Shown piece by piece: positions 25,000 to 33,192 of a stretch of DNA of 64,000 nucleotides; position 1 is the first letter of the stretch, and every line of letters begins with the position of its first letter. Location of the stretch: contig NZ_WKKF01000006.1 of the NCBI RefSeq assembly GCF_009674765.1, positions 110,258 to 174,257 on the forward strand, given 5' to 3'. The position numbers were made by a program, and so were the translations under genes. Origin of the DNA: Metabacillus idriensis (GTDB taxonomy: Bacteria > Bacillota > Bacilli > Bacillales > Bacillaceae). The notes beneath the pieces were generated by a model. It saw only the letters and a list, made by a program, of their open reading frames with translations. It searched no databases and had not been told where the DNA came from.

Positions 25000-25776
25000 A
25001 TGTCAATTTTGCAAGGAATGCTTGACACGTACGCACAATTTTTCAATTGGGAAATGTGGGGACAAGTTCTTACAGATCCGGTTTCATGGGGACTTATTGG
25101 TACATTAGTTATTCTCGAAGGCTTATTATCAGCAGATAATGCTCTTGTACTGGCTGTAATGGTAAAACATTTACCTGAAAAACAGCGGAAAAAAGCTTTA
25201 TTCTATGGATTACTTGGAGCATACATCTTCCGTTTCATCGCAATCGGTGTCGGTGTATTCTTAATTAAACTATGGTGGGTTAAGATTTTAGGTGCAGCAT
25301 ATCTTGCTTGGCTTGCTGTGAAATATTTCATGGATAAATCAAAAGAAAATGCTGAAGGTGAAGAGGAGCACGAAGGTATTAACAAAAAAGGCCTTCTTAT
25401 CCGTCTTTTCGGTACATTCTGGGGAACAGTTGTTGCAGTTGAATTAATGGATATTGCATTCTCTGTAGACAGCGTTCTTGCAGCATTCGGCGTTAGTGAG
25501 CAGGTATGGGTTCTTCTTCTTGGAGGAGTTCTAGGTGTTCTTATGATGCGCGGAGTTGCAGGGGTTTTCCTTAAATTGATTGACAAAGTTCCTGAACTTG
25601 AAACAACTGCTTACATCTTAATTGCACTTATCGCAGTGAAAATGGGATTAAGTGTCGCTCACATTCATATCGAGCATTCCGTATTCTTCATCATCATTCT
25701 AGTGATGTTCGCAGGTACATTTGCTCTTAATTATTACCGTAAAAAAACTAGTCACAGCAACAGCACTGGCGTTTAA
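25000..25776 (+). CDS. TerC family membrane protein
   Basis: A 258-residue protein with seven to eight helices. TerC markers are LEGLLSADNALVLAVMVKHL with the two conserved acidic residues, a cytoplasmic glutamate-rich loop (KENAEGEEEHEG) and VELMDIAFSVDSVLAAFGV with a second acidic pair. Bacillus homologues YceF and YkoY are about this size and are linked to manganese export during secretion and to metal resistance. AGGAGGAAATGGTAG precedes the ATG. A terminator follows. Confidence 0.93.
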   Translation: MSILQGMLDTYAQFFNWEMWGQVLTDPVSWGLIGTLVILEGLLSADNALVLAVMVKHLPEKQRKKALFYGLLGAYIFRFIAIGVGVFLIKLWWVKILGAAYLAWLAVKYFMDKSKENAEGEEEHEGINKKGLLIRLFGTFWGTVVAVELMDIAFSVDSVLAAFGVSEQVWVLLLGGVLGVLMMRGVAGVFLKLIDKVPELETTAYILIALIAVKMGLSVAHIHIEHSVFFIIILVMFAGTFALNYYRKKTSHSNSTGV

Positions 25777-25786
25777 TCCGTCAGCA

Positions 25787-25815
25787 TAAAAAGCCGCAGC
25801 CTGCGGCTTTTTTTT
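25787..25815. terminator. Bidirectional terminator after terC
   Basis: AAAAGCCGCAG pairs with CTGCGGCTTTT with a single-base-plus loop (C between arms), so the real loop is the inner CAGCCTG. T8 follows. Confidence 0.75.
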
Positions 25816-25826
25816 GTCTTCTTTTT

Positions 25827-25988
25827 CTAAAGGATCCCCCTAAAATACAAATAAAAAATGGATATCAGTCCGATTGATGTCAGTCCGTCTAAAACCATAT
25901 AGCTTTTAAGCGTCATAACTTCAATTACTTCTTGAGTCAGCTGCTGCCGCTGTCTATAAGGAATATTCCTGTTAATTAACATCCTCAT
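25827..25988 (-). CDS. Small membrane protein candidate
   Basis: A 53-residue frame from an ATG at 25988 (behind GGGTGA) reads MRMLINRNIPYRQRQQLTQE, then a hydrophobic C-terminal helix VLDGLTSIGLISIFYLYF. The frame can be extended upstream to 26039, but that start has no ribosome binding site. No family was recognised. It lies tail to tail with terC and head to head with the metallopeptidase gene. Confidence 0.4.
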   Translation of the reverse strand: MRMLINRNIPYRQRQQLTQEVIEVMTLKSYMVLDGLTSIGLISIFYLYFRGIL

Positions 25989-26146
25989 GTTTTTCACCCA
26001 ATTTCCATGATAATTTCCATCATATGGTGAAGTTGGCATAAAAGTTACAGGGTCTAATGTCTATTCGGCAAAAAATCAATATGTTACTATTTTCATATAT
26101 ATATTGTTCGAAACAGTCAGAAAATCCTTCTAGGAGTTATACATAT

Positions 26147-26863
26147 ATGACAAAAATCAAGCTGCTTGTTCTCATTATTTCGCTCTCGGCGATGTTTTCA
26201 ATCTATCAATATGTTTTTGCAGATGTTCCGTCAGGCAGTCTTCTTGAAGATCATCCGCTTTCTTCTAAAGTATCGCTCTCATCCGGCTCAGCGCTTAATA
26301 AAATGGTTTACTTACCGGATCAGCCCTTTTCAGAGCAGGCTGCAGAAGATATGGTGAACCATATAAATCAAGTTCATCCTGTTATTTTGGAAAAAGCATG
26401 GCAGCACAACGTGACGATCAAACTATTTACAGGGAAGCTGACTGATGAAGAGGGCCTTGAGCATTTATCAGGACAGACTCCCCGGGGCTATTTGGCGAAA
26501 TCAGATTGGGACAGGGTTCCTGGAATGACAGAAGATAACAGAGTCTTTGTCAAAATCGGCCACAGTCAATATGGCATGGGACATGGATCGGTATCGCTTG
26601 AGCTTCATGAGTTTGCACACGCCGCTGATCGGAATGTATTTTCAAACATAAGAAACAATCCTTTTTACTTGAATATATGGAAGCAGGAGGCAGGATTGCT
26701 TTTTCCGGGAAAAACATATTTTGAACGTTTTCCTGAAGAATATTTTGCAGAGATTTTTGCGATGTATTATTTGAATGAAAAAACAAGAGGTGAGCTGCGT
26801 GAAAATGCTCCGCTATCCTATCGATTTATTTCCAAACTTCACAAAACGGTAGAAAACGAGTGA
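26147..26863 (+). CDS. Secreted metallopeptidase of the anthrax lethal factor-like (M34/ATLF) type
   Basis: A 238-residue exported protein: signal peptide at 1-27 (KIKLLVLIISLSAMF), a linker, then a single catalytic domain. The zinc motif HEFAH is in LELHEFAHAADRN, and the downstream FPEEYFAEIFAMYYL supplies the third zinc ligand Glu and a Tyr, the arrangement of the lethal factor C-terminal domain and of small Pro-Pro endopeptidases such as PPEP-1 (about 220 residues). CTAGGAG precedes the ATG at 26147; the frame from 26057 has no such site. Substrate unknown. It stands just before thyA and is not part of the B. subtilis order. Confidence 0.85.
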   Translation: MTKIKLLVLIISLSAMFSIYQYVFADVPSGSLLEDHPLSSKVSLSSGSALNKMVYLPDQPFSEQAAEDMVNHINQVHPVILEKAWQHNVTIKLFTGKLTDEEGLEHLSGQTPRGYLAKSDWDRVPGMTEDNRVFVKIGHSQYGMGHGSVSLELHEFAHAADRNVFSNIRNNPFYLNIWKQEAGLLFPGKTYFERFPEEYFAEIFAMYYLNEKTRGELRENAPLSYRFISKLHKTVENE

Positions 26864-26913
26864 AACTTCCTATACAATTATCTCTAGTATCTAAACGAAG
26901 GAAGTGTCTTTAA

Positions 26914-27708
26914 ATGAAGCAATATTTGGATTTATGCAAGCATGTGCTCGAATCAGGATCCGTGAAAGAAGACCGGACAGGAACTGGAACAATCAGCACA
27001 TTCGGATATCAAATGAGATTTGATTTAAAAGAAGGATTTCCTCTTTTGACAACGAAAAAGCTTCACTTGAAGTCAATCATACATGAACTAATCTGGTTTT
27101 TGCGGGGAGATACGAACGTAAAATACCTTCAGGAAAATGGAGTGCGCATTTGGAATGAATGGGCCGATGAAAATGGCGAGCTTGGTCCTGTTTATGGACA
27201 TCAGTGGCGCTCATGGGCAGGGGCTGATGGTGAGACGGTTGACCAAATTGCAAAGCTGATTGACCAGATTAAAAACAATCCAGATTCACGCAGACTTATT
27301 GTCAGTGCATGGAATCCTGCAGATGTCGATAAAATGGCACTGCCGCCGTGTCATTGTTTTTTTCAATTTTACGTAGCTGACGGCAAGCTGTCCTGTCAGC
27401 TTTATCAGCGCTCTGCAGACGTTTTCCTTGGTGTTCCATTTAATATTGCATCCTATGCTCTGTTAACGCTGATGGTAGCCCATGTGACGGATTTAGAGCC
27501 TGGTGAGTTTGTTCATACATTTGGTGATGTGCATATTTATAAAAATCATCTTGAGCAAGTAGACCTTCAGTTAACACGCGATGTGCGAAAGCTTCCAAAA
27601 ATGAAACTGAATCCTGCTGTAAAATCCATTTTTGATTTCACATATGAAGATTTCACTTTGGAAGGCTATGATCCTCATCCTCATATAAAGGGAGCGGTCA
27701 GTGTATGA
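26914..27708 (+). CDS. thyA: Thymidylate synthase
   Basis: A 264-residue enzyme with the catalytic cysteine in [12 protein letters not shown], the folate/dUMP motifs [13 protein letters not shown] and [18 protein letters not shown], and [12 protein letters not shown] at the C-terminus. The length is that of the E. coli ThyA/B. subtilis ThyB class rather than the longer phage-type enzyme. It methylates dUMP using methylene-THF. The stop overlaps the dfrA start (ATGA), giving the classical thyA-dfrA operon that regenerates THF. Confidence 0.98.
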   Translation: MKQYLDLCKHVLESGSVKEDRTGTGTISTFGYQMRFDLKEGFPLLTTKKLHLKSIIHELIWFLRGDTNVKYLQENGVRIWNEWADENGELGPVYGHQWRSWAGADGETVDQIAKLIDQIKNNPDSRRLIVSAWNPADVDKMALPPCHCFFQFYVADGKLSCQLYQRSADVFLGVPFNIASYALLTLMVAHVTDLEPGEFVHTFGDVHIYKNHLEQVDLQLTRDVRKLPKMKLNPAVKSIFDFTYEDFTLEGYDPHPHIKGAVSV

Positions 27709-28187
27709 TTTCCATGATTGTGGCAATGGATAAAAACCAATTGATCGGGCGCAACAATGACCTTCCTTGGCGGATTCCGGCAGATCTTGCTTATTTCAAG
27801 AAGGTTACGATGGGGCATCCGATATTAATGGGAAGAAAAACGTTTGAATCAATCGGAAAACCTCTGCCCGGCAGAGAGAATATCGTCCTTACAAGAAATA
27901 AGCAGTATTCACAAGAGGGAGTCAAAGTCATTCATTCTTTGGATGAAGTGCTTGTAAATGAAGCTTATGCAGATCAAAATCTCTTTATCATCGGCGGAGC
28001 TGAAATTTTTAAAGAGTGTCTGCATTCAGCGGACAGACTGTATGTGACGAAAATAGATGAAACGTTTGAGGGAGATACTTATTTTCCTGAGTTTAAAGAA
28101 GATCAATACAAAATCATTCATCGGGAAAAAGGTCCAAAAGATGAAAAAAATCCGTATGACTATGAATTTATCGTTTATGAAAAATAG
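27705..28187 (+). CDS. dfrA: Dihydrofolate reductase
   Basis: A 160-residue [24 protein letters not shown] at the N-terminus, [11 protein letters not shown] with the catalytic Asp, [20 protein letters not shown] and VIGGAEIF-like [11 protein letters not shown] for NADPH. It reduces dihydrofolate produced by ThyA. The ATG is inside the thyA stop (ATGA), so translation is coupled. Residues at the trimethoprim site (Phe-type FKK after AYF) look ordinary for Bacillus DHFR. Confidence 0.97.
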   Translation: MISMIVAMDKNQLIGRNNDLPWRIPADLAYFKKVTMGHPILMGRKTFESIGKPLPGRENIVLTRNKQYSQEGVKVIHSLDEVLVNEAYADQNLFIIGGAEIFKECLHSADRLYVTKIDETFEGDTYFPEFKEDQYKIIHREKGPKDEKNPYDYEFIVYEK

Positions 28188-28202
28188 AAGATGCAATCAC
28201 TG

Positions 28203-28230
28203 GTCTCTCGTTTGACGAGAGGCTTTTCTT
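28203..28230 (+). terminator. Terminator of thyA-dfrA
   Basis: CTCTCG pairs with CGAGAG over TTTGA, followed by GCTTTTCTT. Confidence 0.65.
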
Positions 28231-28254
28231 ACGCACAGCTGGGGGAAGAACCAC

Positions 28255-28977
28255 ATGTTGAGAATGTTATTTACCGTTATTTACGGAATTGGATTTTTAA
28301 TTTACAGTTTGCCGACTTTAAAAAGGGTCAAGAAAATAGACCCAAGGCTATCTGTGCAAAAGAAAGATGAAGCCGTCCATGAGCTACCGAAAAACTGGGC
28401 AAGGTCACTCGTTCGTTCCTCCGGCTCAACTGTTAGTGTAAAAGGGGAAGAAAACATGCCGGCAGGGCCAGTCCTTATTGTCAGCAATCATCAGAGCAAT
28501 TTCGATATTCCGGTGCTGATGAGTTCTCTGAAGAAGCCTGCAGGCTTTTTATCTAAAGTGGAAGTAAAAAAGATGCCGTTTCTTCCACAGTGGATGGAAG
28601 TGATGAACTGTGTGTTTGTTGACCGCAAAAACAGAAGACAGGCAGTGCTTTCTTTAAAAGATGGCGCAGAAAAATTAAAAGCAGGACATTCCCTGATTAT
28701 TTTTCCGGAGGGCACAAGAAGCAAAGGAGAAGAGTTGGCCGAATTCAAAACAGGTGCCTTGCGCATGGCAGCGGGCGCAGGCGTCCCAATCGTTCCTGTT
28801 GCTATCGACGGGACCTATAATATCATGGAAAAGCACGGCGGCTGGAGGTTTAAATCTTCAAACGTCAAAGTAACAGTGTGCAAGCCATTTTTGGCAGAAG
28901 ATTATACAGGGAAAGATTTAAAGAAAACGGCTGAAGAATTAAGGCTTACGATCGTAAAAAAACTCTCAGGAGGCTAA
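28255..28977 (+). CDS. 1-acyl-sn-glycerol-3-phosphate acyltransferase (PlsC-like, YpkP position)
   Basis: A 240-residue membrane-associated acyltransferase with the block I motif SNHQSNFDIPVL (HX4D), block III IIFPEGTRSKGEEL and block IV IVPVAIDGTYN. These are complete, so it should acylate lysophosphatidic acid or a similar acceptor. An N-terminal hydrophobic segment anchors it. Its place directly after dfrA corresponds to B. subtilis ypkP. GGGGGAAGAACCAC precedes the ATG. The 3' end runs into a terminator shared with yplQ. Confidence 0.92.
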   Translation: MLRMLFTVIYGIGFLIYSLPTLKRVKKIDPRLSVQKKDEAVHELPKNWARSLVRSSGSTVSVKGEENMPAGPVLIVSNHQSNFDIPVLMSSLKKPAGFLSKVEVKKMPFLPQWMEVMNCVFVDRKNRRQAVLSLKDGAEKLKAGHSLIIFPEGTRSKGEELAEFKTGALRMAAGAGVPIVPVAIDGTYNIMEKHGGWRFKSSNVKVTVCKPFLAEDYTGKDLKKTAEELRLTIVKKLSGG

Positions 28978-28996
28978 GCCTCTGAGAGTTTTTTTG
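28960..28996. terminator. Terminator between the acyltransferase gene and yplQ
   Basis: AAACTCTCAG pairs with CTGAGAGTTT, with an inner AGGC/GCCT pair; T7 follows. It starts within the last codons of the acyltransferase gene. Confidence 0.85.
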
Positions 28997-29002
28997 TTTA
29001 TC

Positions 29003-29644
29003 TTATATAAATGGTACATCTGGTACATAGAACAGAACACAGAAAAACATGGCTGCACTGCCGGCTAATACAAAGCCGTGCCAGATGGCGTGATGATAGG
29101 GGATTCTTCGCCATACATAGAAAACCGCTCCAATCGTATACAGCAGTCCTCCAGTGAGCAGAAGCGCAAATCCCTCAGGACTTAAAAAGGCATACAGCGG
29201 TTTAATGGCGATAATAATCAGCCAGCCCATCAAGATATAGGCGAGAGTTGATAAAATAACAAATTTCTTAACGAAAAAAATTTTCAGCACGATTCCTGCG
29301 ATTGCAAGTCCCCAAACTATACCAAGCAGGGTAAAACCCAGTGTTCCCCTTAGAGGCACAAGCAGAAATGGTGTATATGTGCCTGCAATCAGCAAATAGA
29401 TGGCGGAATGATCCAGAATTTCAAAAACATCCTTTGCCTTGCGGTGAGGAATGGCATGCAGCAAGGTTGAAAAGAGATATAAAAGAATCATCGTTGCGCC
29501 AAAGATTGAAAAGCTGACAATATGCCAGGCGTCACCATATTTAGAGGCAAAAATAATCAGATAAACCAATGCCGGTATACTGAGCAGGACACCGATCCCA
29601 TGTGTTATCGCATTTGCAATTTCTTCTTTAATCGAGTATTCCAT
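29003..29644 (-). CDS. yplQ: Hemolysin III family membrane protein YplQ
   Basis: A 213-residue protein with seven transmembrane helices and the PAQR/HlyIII signature: KEEIANAITHGIGVLLSIPA with the conserved His, FSTLLHAIPHRKAKDVFEIL with HAIPH, LDHSAIYLLIAGTYTPF, and YHHAIWHGFVLAGS with the final His pair. Homologues were named for haemolytic activity, but zinc-dependent ceramidase-like receptors share the fold. The gene overlaps the 3' end of yplP by 17 bp, as neighbours in B. subtilis. Confidence 0.92.
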   Translation of the reverse strand: MEYSIKEEIANAITHGIGVLLSIPALVYLIIFASKYGDAWHIVSFSIFGATMILLYLFSTLLHAIPHRKAKDVFEILDHSAIYLLIAGTYTPFLLVPLRGTLGFTLLGIVWGLAIAGIVLKIFFVKKFVILSTLAYILMGWLIIIAIKPLYAFLSPEGFALLLTGGLLYTIGAVFYVWRRIPYHHAIWHGFVLAGSAAMFFCVLFYVPDVPFI

Positions 29645-30722
29645 TTTGCGCTGCCTCCTTTTGAATTGTTTGCAGATTTTCGGTTAAGGACTGAAGAAAA
29701 TCAAGGCCTTCAATGGTTATTTTCGTTCCGGCCCGTCCCCGCCCTTTTGTCACATAATCATTCTTCTCGAGAAAATCGAGTCTATGCCTTACCTGCTGAG
29801 GGGTTAGGGGATGACGTGAATTCTTGCTGCTGTCAGAGATCATTCTCCTGCTTGCAGGCTCCCCGTCTTCATTGCTTGATCGGATGGATTCCAGAATAAA
29901 ATGATACTCTTGTTTATCCATAAGAGTCAGCGGCTTATCCTTTTGATTTTTAGGGTCTTTTTTCTGTTTGGCAGGCTCCTCCATCATAAACGGCTCTTTA
30001 GGAAGATCGTGCAGCTGGATGGAACGGCCATCACAGACTGTAAGTAAATAATCCATTGTATTTTTAAGTTCCAGCACATTTCCAGGCCATTGGTAGTTTG
30101 TGAGAATGTCCAATACCTTTTTATCCATGCGGATGTCCTGGCTCCGCTGTTTAATAAATGAAGCGGACAGGATTGGAATGTCGCTGCTGCGTTCGTTTAA
30201 AGACGGCAATGTCAGCTTTAATACGTTAAGATAATAGTAGAAGTCTTCCCGCAGTCTGCCTTCTTCAATTAAAGACGTTAATTGTACAGCAGATGATGCA
30301 ATGATTCGGACGTCCACTGTGACGGACTTGGATGAGCCAATTTTCTGCACTTGTTTATCCTGCAGAACCCGAAGCAATTGCGCCTGAAGTCTGATGCTCA
30401 GGCTTGAAATTTCTTTTAGAAAAACAGTTCCGCCACCTGCTTCTTCAAATAGTCCTTGTTTATGATCATCCTCATTGCCGAAAAGCTCATATTCAAGGGC
30501 ATCTTCTGAATATGTACTGCAGTTAATAGCCGCAAACGGCTTCTCTGACCTTTCAGACTCATGATGAATGGCGTTTGCGAACAACTGTTTACCACTTCCG
30601 GTCGGTCCTTCTATAATAATCGGCAAATTTGCTTTTGCGAGCTTTTTGGCTAGAAATTTTTTTTCAATAATAAGTGGATGCTCACCAATAATATCCTCAA
30701 AAGATACATGTTTTACGATAAT
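29628..30722 (-). CDS. yplP: YplP-type sigma-54 activator homologue, ATT start proposed
   Basis: The frame includes the sigma-54 AAA+ core: EDIIGEHPL, Walker A IEGPTGSGKQLFANA, a Walker B region GGTVFLKEISSL, LREDFYYYLNVLKL and a C-terminal winged-helix-like part. A start at TTG 30626 would remove the first 30 core residues. The frame is open up to a TAA beyond 30722 and contains no ATG, GTG or TTG there; ATT at 30722 lies 6 bp after AAGGAG, giving 364 residues. The loop between ELFG and GLFEEA lacks GAFTGA, Walker B has Lys for Asp, and one arginine-finger position is Tyr. B. subtilis YplP is implicated in cold adaptation. Confidence 0.75.
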   Translation of the reverse strand: MIVKHVSFEDIIGEHPLIIEKKFLAKKLAKANLPIIIEGPTGSGKQLFANAIHHESERSEKPFAAINCSTYSEDALEYELFGNEDDHKQGLFEEAGGGTVFLKEISSLSIRLQAQLLRVLQDKQVQKIGSSKSVTVDVRIIASSAVQLTSLIEEGRLREDFYYYLNVLKLTLPSLNERSSDIPILSASFIKQRSQDIRMDKKVLDILTNYQWPGNVLELKNTMDYLLTVCDGRSIQLHDLPKEPFMMEEPAKQKKDPKNQKDKPLTLMDKQEYHFILESIRSSNEDGEPASRRMISDSSKNSRHPLTPQQVRHRLDFLEKNDYVTKGRGRAGTKITIEGLDFLQSLTENLQTIQKEAAQNGILD

Positions 30723-30734
30723 TTTCAGCTCCTT

Positions 30735-30804
30735 GAATGTTTAATTGGGTTTATTATAACACCCAAACACAACTAAATGGAACCAATAAGATTATTTTTT
30801 TAAT
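30735..30804 (-). promoter_or_regulatory. Upstream region of yplP
   Basis: On the minus strand GTTATAATAAA supplies a TATAAT -10 about 30 bp before the ATT start, with TTGTGT as a weak -35. There is no GG-N10-GC sigma-54 promoter. Confidence 0.4.
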
Positions 30805-31023
30805 AAGTTTCTTTTCTTAAACTGTGTTGCTATTAGACTAAATGTTAAAAAACTTGAGTGGATTGTGGCGGATAAACTTGACTCCTGCGGGAAATAGCGC
30901 AAAATGGGAAACCCCACAGGCAACGCCGAGGAGGCACCCAGCCGGACCGCGGAAAGCAAGTTCCTCTCGCTGCAAGGAACGGACAACATTTATCATATAA
31001 AACAACAATCTATGCGAAACAGC
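30805..31023 (-). repeat. Dispersed palindromic repeat, family 1, copy B (inverted)
   Basis: Full-length copy of about 219 bp in the opposite orientation to copies A, C and D. It contains TGTTGCTATTAGACTAAATG, GACTCCTGCGGGAAATAGCG, CGCCGAGGAGGC, CCGCGGAAAGCAAGTTCCTC and ends AACAACAATCTATGCGAAAC. It fills the gap between yplP and the small minus-strand gene. Confidence 0.88.
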
Positions 31024-31055
31024 AAAAGAAAAAAAAGAGACTAATAAGGAAAGCA

Positions 31056-31274
31056 TCAATCCCTTTTCAATTGCTCCAATAATCTCAGAAACTGAGAGGG
31101 GTTTTCAAACTGTTCCTCTGACCAATTTTCTCTAATCCACTGAGTTAATTCATGTGCTGAATTAAAAACCTCACCGCTTGTATCCTCTTTTCTGATCATA
31201 AAACGCCCGTTGTCTTCATCTGCTACGACAAGACACGGAAGCGCTCCGCCGGCAGACTTTAGTTCGAATTCCAT
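31056..31274 (-). CDS. Small hypothetical protein
   Basis: A 72-residue soluble protein starting MEFELKSAGGALPCLVVADE, with a C-terminal helical AHELTQWIRENWSEEQF segment. TTGGAGGTTATTCTT precedes the ATG at 31274. No family recognised. It is divergent from ilvA, and the shared 115 bp gap holds the CodY-like sequence, so both genes could respond to it. Confidence 0.65.
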   Translation of the reverse strand: MEFELKSAGGALPCLVVADEDNGRFMIRKEDTSGEVFNSAHELTQWIRENWSEEQFENPSQFLRLLEQLKRD

Positions 31275-31297
31275 AAGAATAACCTCCAATGTTAAGA

Positions 31298-31351
31298 AAT
31301 TATGAGAATTTTTTAATAAAAACTTTTAATTTCGAATATTCATGATATAAT
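31298..31351 (+). promoter_or_regulatory. ilvA promoter with CodY-like operator
   Basis: AATTATGAGAATTTT (31298-31312) is identical at 14 of 15 positions to the candidate operator before ilvD and matches the CodY consensus at 11 of 15. Downstream are TTTTAA and TATAAT (31346-31351) at 16 bp spacing. The sharing between two isoleucine-pathway genes makes a common regulator plausible. Confidence 0.5.
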
Positions 31352-31389
31352 GTTCCAATTAAATCATTGATGCAGAAAGGATTTTACCG

Positions 31390-32658
31390 ATGAAACAAAT
31401 GATGAATCTTGAACCAGCCCTTCATGTGGCAGACATCTTAAAGGCGCACCATTTGTTGAAAGATGTTGTTATTCACACACCTCTTCAAAAAGATGAACGC
31501 CTTTCTGAAAAATATGAGTGCAATGTTTATTTGAAAAGGGAAGATCTTCAGATTGTCCGTTCTTTCAAGTTGAGAGGCGCCTATAACAAAATTAAACAGC
31601 TGACGAAAGAAGAAACCGTTAATGGTATTGTTTGTGCCAGCGCCGGGAATCATGCGCAGGGTGTGGCCTATTCCTGCAAGCAACTGAATATCCACGGCAA
31701 AATCTTTATGCCATCCACAACCCCAAGGCAAAAAGTTTCTCAGGTAGAGCTTTTCGGACGAGGACATGTAGAAATCATTCTAACGGGCGATACATTTGAT
31801 GATTCATACAAAAAGGCAAGAGAATGCAGTGAATCCGAGGAAAGGGCCTTTATTCATCCATTTGATGATTTAGAGGTTATCGCGGGGCAGGGAACGATTG
31901 CGATTGAAATTTTGAATGACTGCGATGCAGAGCTTGATTACGTGTTTGCAAGTATTGGGGGAGGCGGACTGATTTCAGGCATCGGAACTTATTTTAAACA
32001 AGTTTCCCCAGGCACAAAGATCATTGGCGTCGAACCTGAGGGCGCCCCGTCGTTTGCGGAATCGATTACAGCAGGCGAAGTAGTAGAGCTCGACAATATT
32101 GATAAATTTGTGGACGGAGCAGCAGTGAAGAGGATTGGAGATCACAATTTTTCAATCTGCAGACAGACAGTGGATGATCATATCCTTGTACCAGAGGGAA
32201 AAGTTTGCACCACCATTTTAAGCCTGTACAATGAGAATGCAATTGTTGCCGAGCCTGCAGGTGCTCTTCCAATCGCAGCACTTGATTTTTATAGAGACGA
32301 AATCAAGGGTAAAAATATTGTCTGCATTGTGAGCGGAGGAAATAATGACATAGGCCGTATGCAGGAAATGAAAGAGCGCTCGCTGATGTACGAAGGCCTG
32401 CAGCACTATTTTATTGTGAATTTTCCGCAGCGTGCAGGCGCCCTAAGAGAATTTCTCGATGAAGTGCTTGGCCCGAACGATGACATTTCCAGATTTGAAT
32501 ATACGAAAAAGAATAATCGCGACAGCGGTCCTGCATTTGTCGGAATTGAGCTCAAAAACAAAGAGGACTACACGGGCTTGCTGAATAGAATGCAGCGAAA
32601 AGGTTTTCCATTTACTGAAGTAAAAAAAGACAGCAGTCTATTTCATCTTTTCATCTAA
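31390..32658 (+). CDS. ilvA: Threonine ammonia-lyase (biosynthetic)
   Basis: A 422-residue PLP enzyme, the length of B. subtilis IlvA with a single regulatory ACT-like domain. The PLP lysine is in RSFKLRGAYNKI, the phosphate-binding loop in SIGGGGLISGIGTYF and the SAGNHAQGVAYSCK motif binds the cofactor ring. The C-terminal YFIVNFPQRAGALREFLDEV segment is the isoleucine-sensing ACT part. It deaminates threonine to 2-oxobutanoate, the first isoleucine step. AGAAAGGATTTTACCG precedes the ATG. Neighbours yplP and ypmP match B. subtilis. Confidence 0.97.
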   Translation: MKQMMNLEPALHVADILKAHHLLKDVVIHTPLQKDERLSEKYECNVYLKREDLQIVRSFKLRGAYNKIKQLTKEETVNGIVCASAGNHAQGVAYSCKQLNIHGKIFMPSTTPRQKVSQVELFGRGHVEIILTGDTFDDSYKKARECSESEERAFIHPFDDLEVIAGQGTIAIEILNDCDAELDYVFASIGGGGLISGIGTYFKQVSPGTKIIGVEPEGAPSFAESITAGEVVELDNIDKFVDGAAVKRIGDHNFSICRQTVDDHILVPEGKVCTTILSLYNENAIVAEPAGALPIAALDFYRDEIKGKNIVCIVSGGNNDIGRMQEMKERSLMYEGLQHYFIVNFPQRAGALREFLDEVLGPNDDISRFEYTKKNNRDSGPAFVGIELKNKEDYTGLLNRMQRKGFPFTEVKKDSSLFHLFI

Positions 32659-32757
32659 CTTAAGATAAAATTTTAGCCGTGGGTGACACAATTAGACAGA
32701 CTTCTGCATATGGTTGGGTTATAATATAAGAAACGGGTGAAAAAGAGGATTGATAAC

Positions 32758-33009
32758 TTGTTATTCAAGAGCCTAGAGTTCAAGCTGTTAAATGGACATA
32801 AGGTAAAAATCACAGATATTCCAGTATTGGAGGAAGATAATCAATACCGATTTCTCGTTCAAATCCGCCTGCAGACCTTTTTATCAAAAATCACCTCACA
32901 GAAGCATCCAAATGGTGTCTATTCGTTCAGGGATTACTTAAAAAAATCAATAAAGTGGCCAGATTATGAAGCCATTTATCAACCAGTCATTTTAAAACAT
33001 AACGCATAG
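32758..33009 (+). CDS. ypmP: DUF2535 family protein YpmP
   Basis: An 83-residue protein beginning LLFKSLEFKLLNGHKVKITD, with VQIRLQTFLSKIT and a FRDYLKKSIKWPDYE helix. This is the DUF2535 pattern; B. subtilis YpmP also follows ilvA. I favour the TTG at 32758 behind AAAGAGGATTGATAAC, which gives the family start; the GTG at 32737 has a poor site. No function is known. A terminator follows. Confidence 0.8.
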   Translation: MLFKSLEFKLLNGHKVKITDIPVLEEDNQYRFLVQIRLQTFLSKITSQKHPNGVYSFRDYLKKSIKWPDYEAIYQPVILKHNA

Positions 33010-33017
33010 CACGCAGG

Positions 33018-33048
33018 AAGACCGCATAAACAATGGCGGTCTTTTCTT
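33018..33048 (+). terminator. Terminator of ypmP
   Basis: AAGACCGC pairs with GCGGTCTT over ATAAACAATG; TTCTTT follows. Confidence 0.8.
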
Positions 33049-33192
33049 TGTTTAAATGAGAATAAAATATCCATTTTATTTAAAAGCTAAAAATGGGTTT
33101 TCTATAAGAATTGAAAGCAAATAAGATTGAAACATCTTTAATTGAGGGTATAATACAAAATAGTTAGTTAGATTAATAGGGAAGTGATACCG

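Noticed and set aside
26057-26146. Extended N-terminus for the M34 peptidase
   Set aside because: It has no ribosome site and would put 30 polar residues before an otherwise perfect signal peptide.
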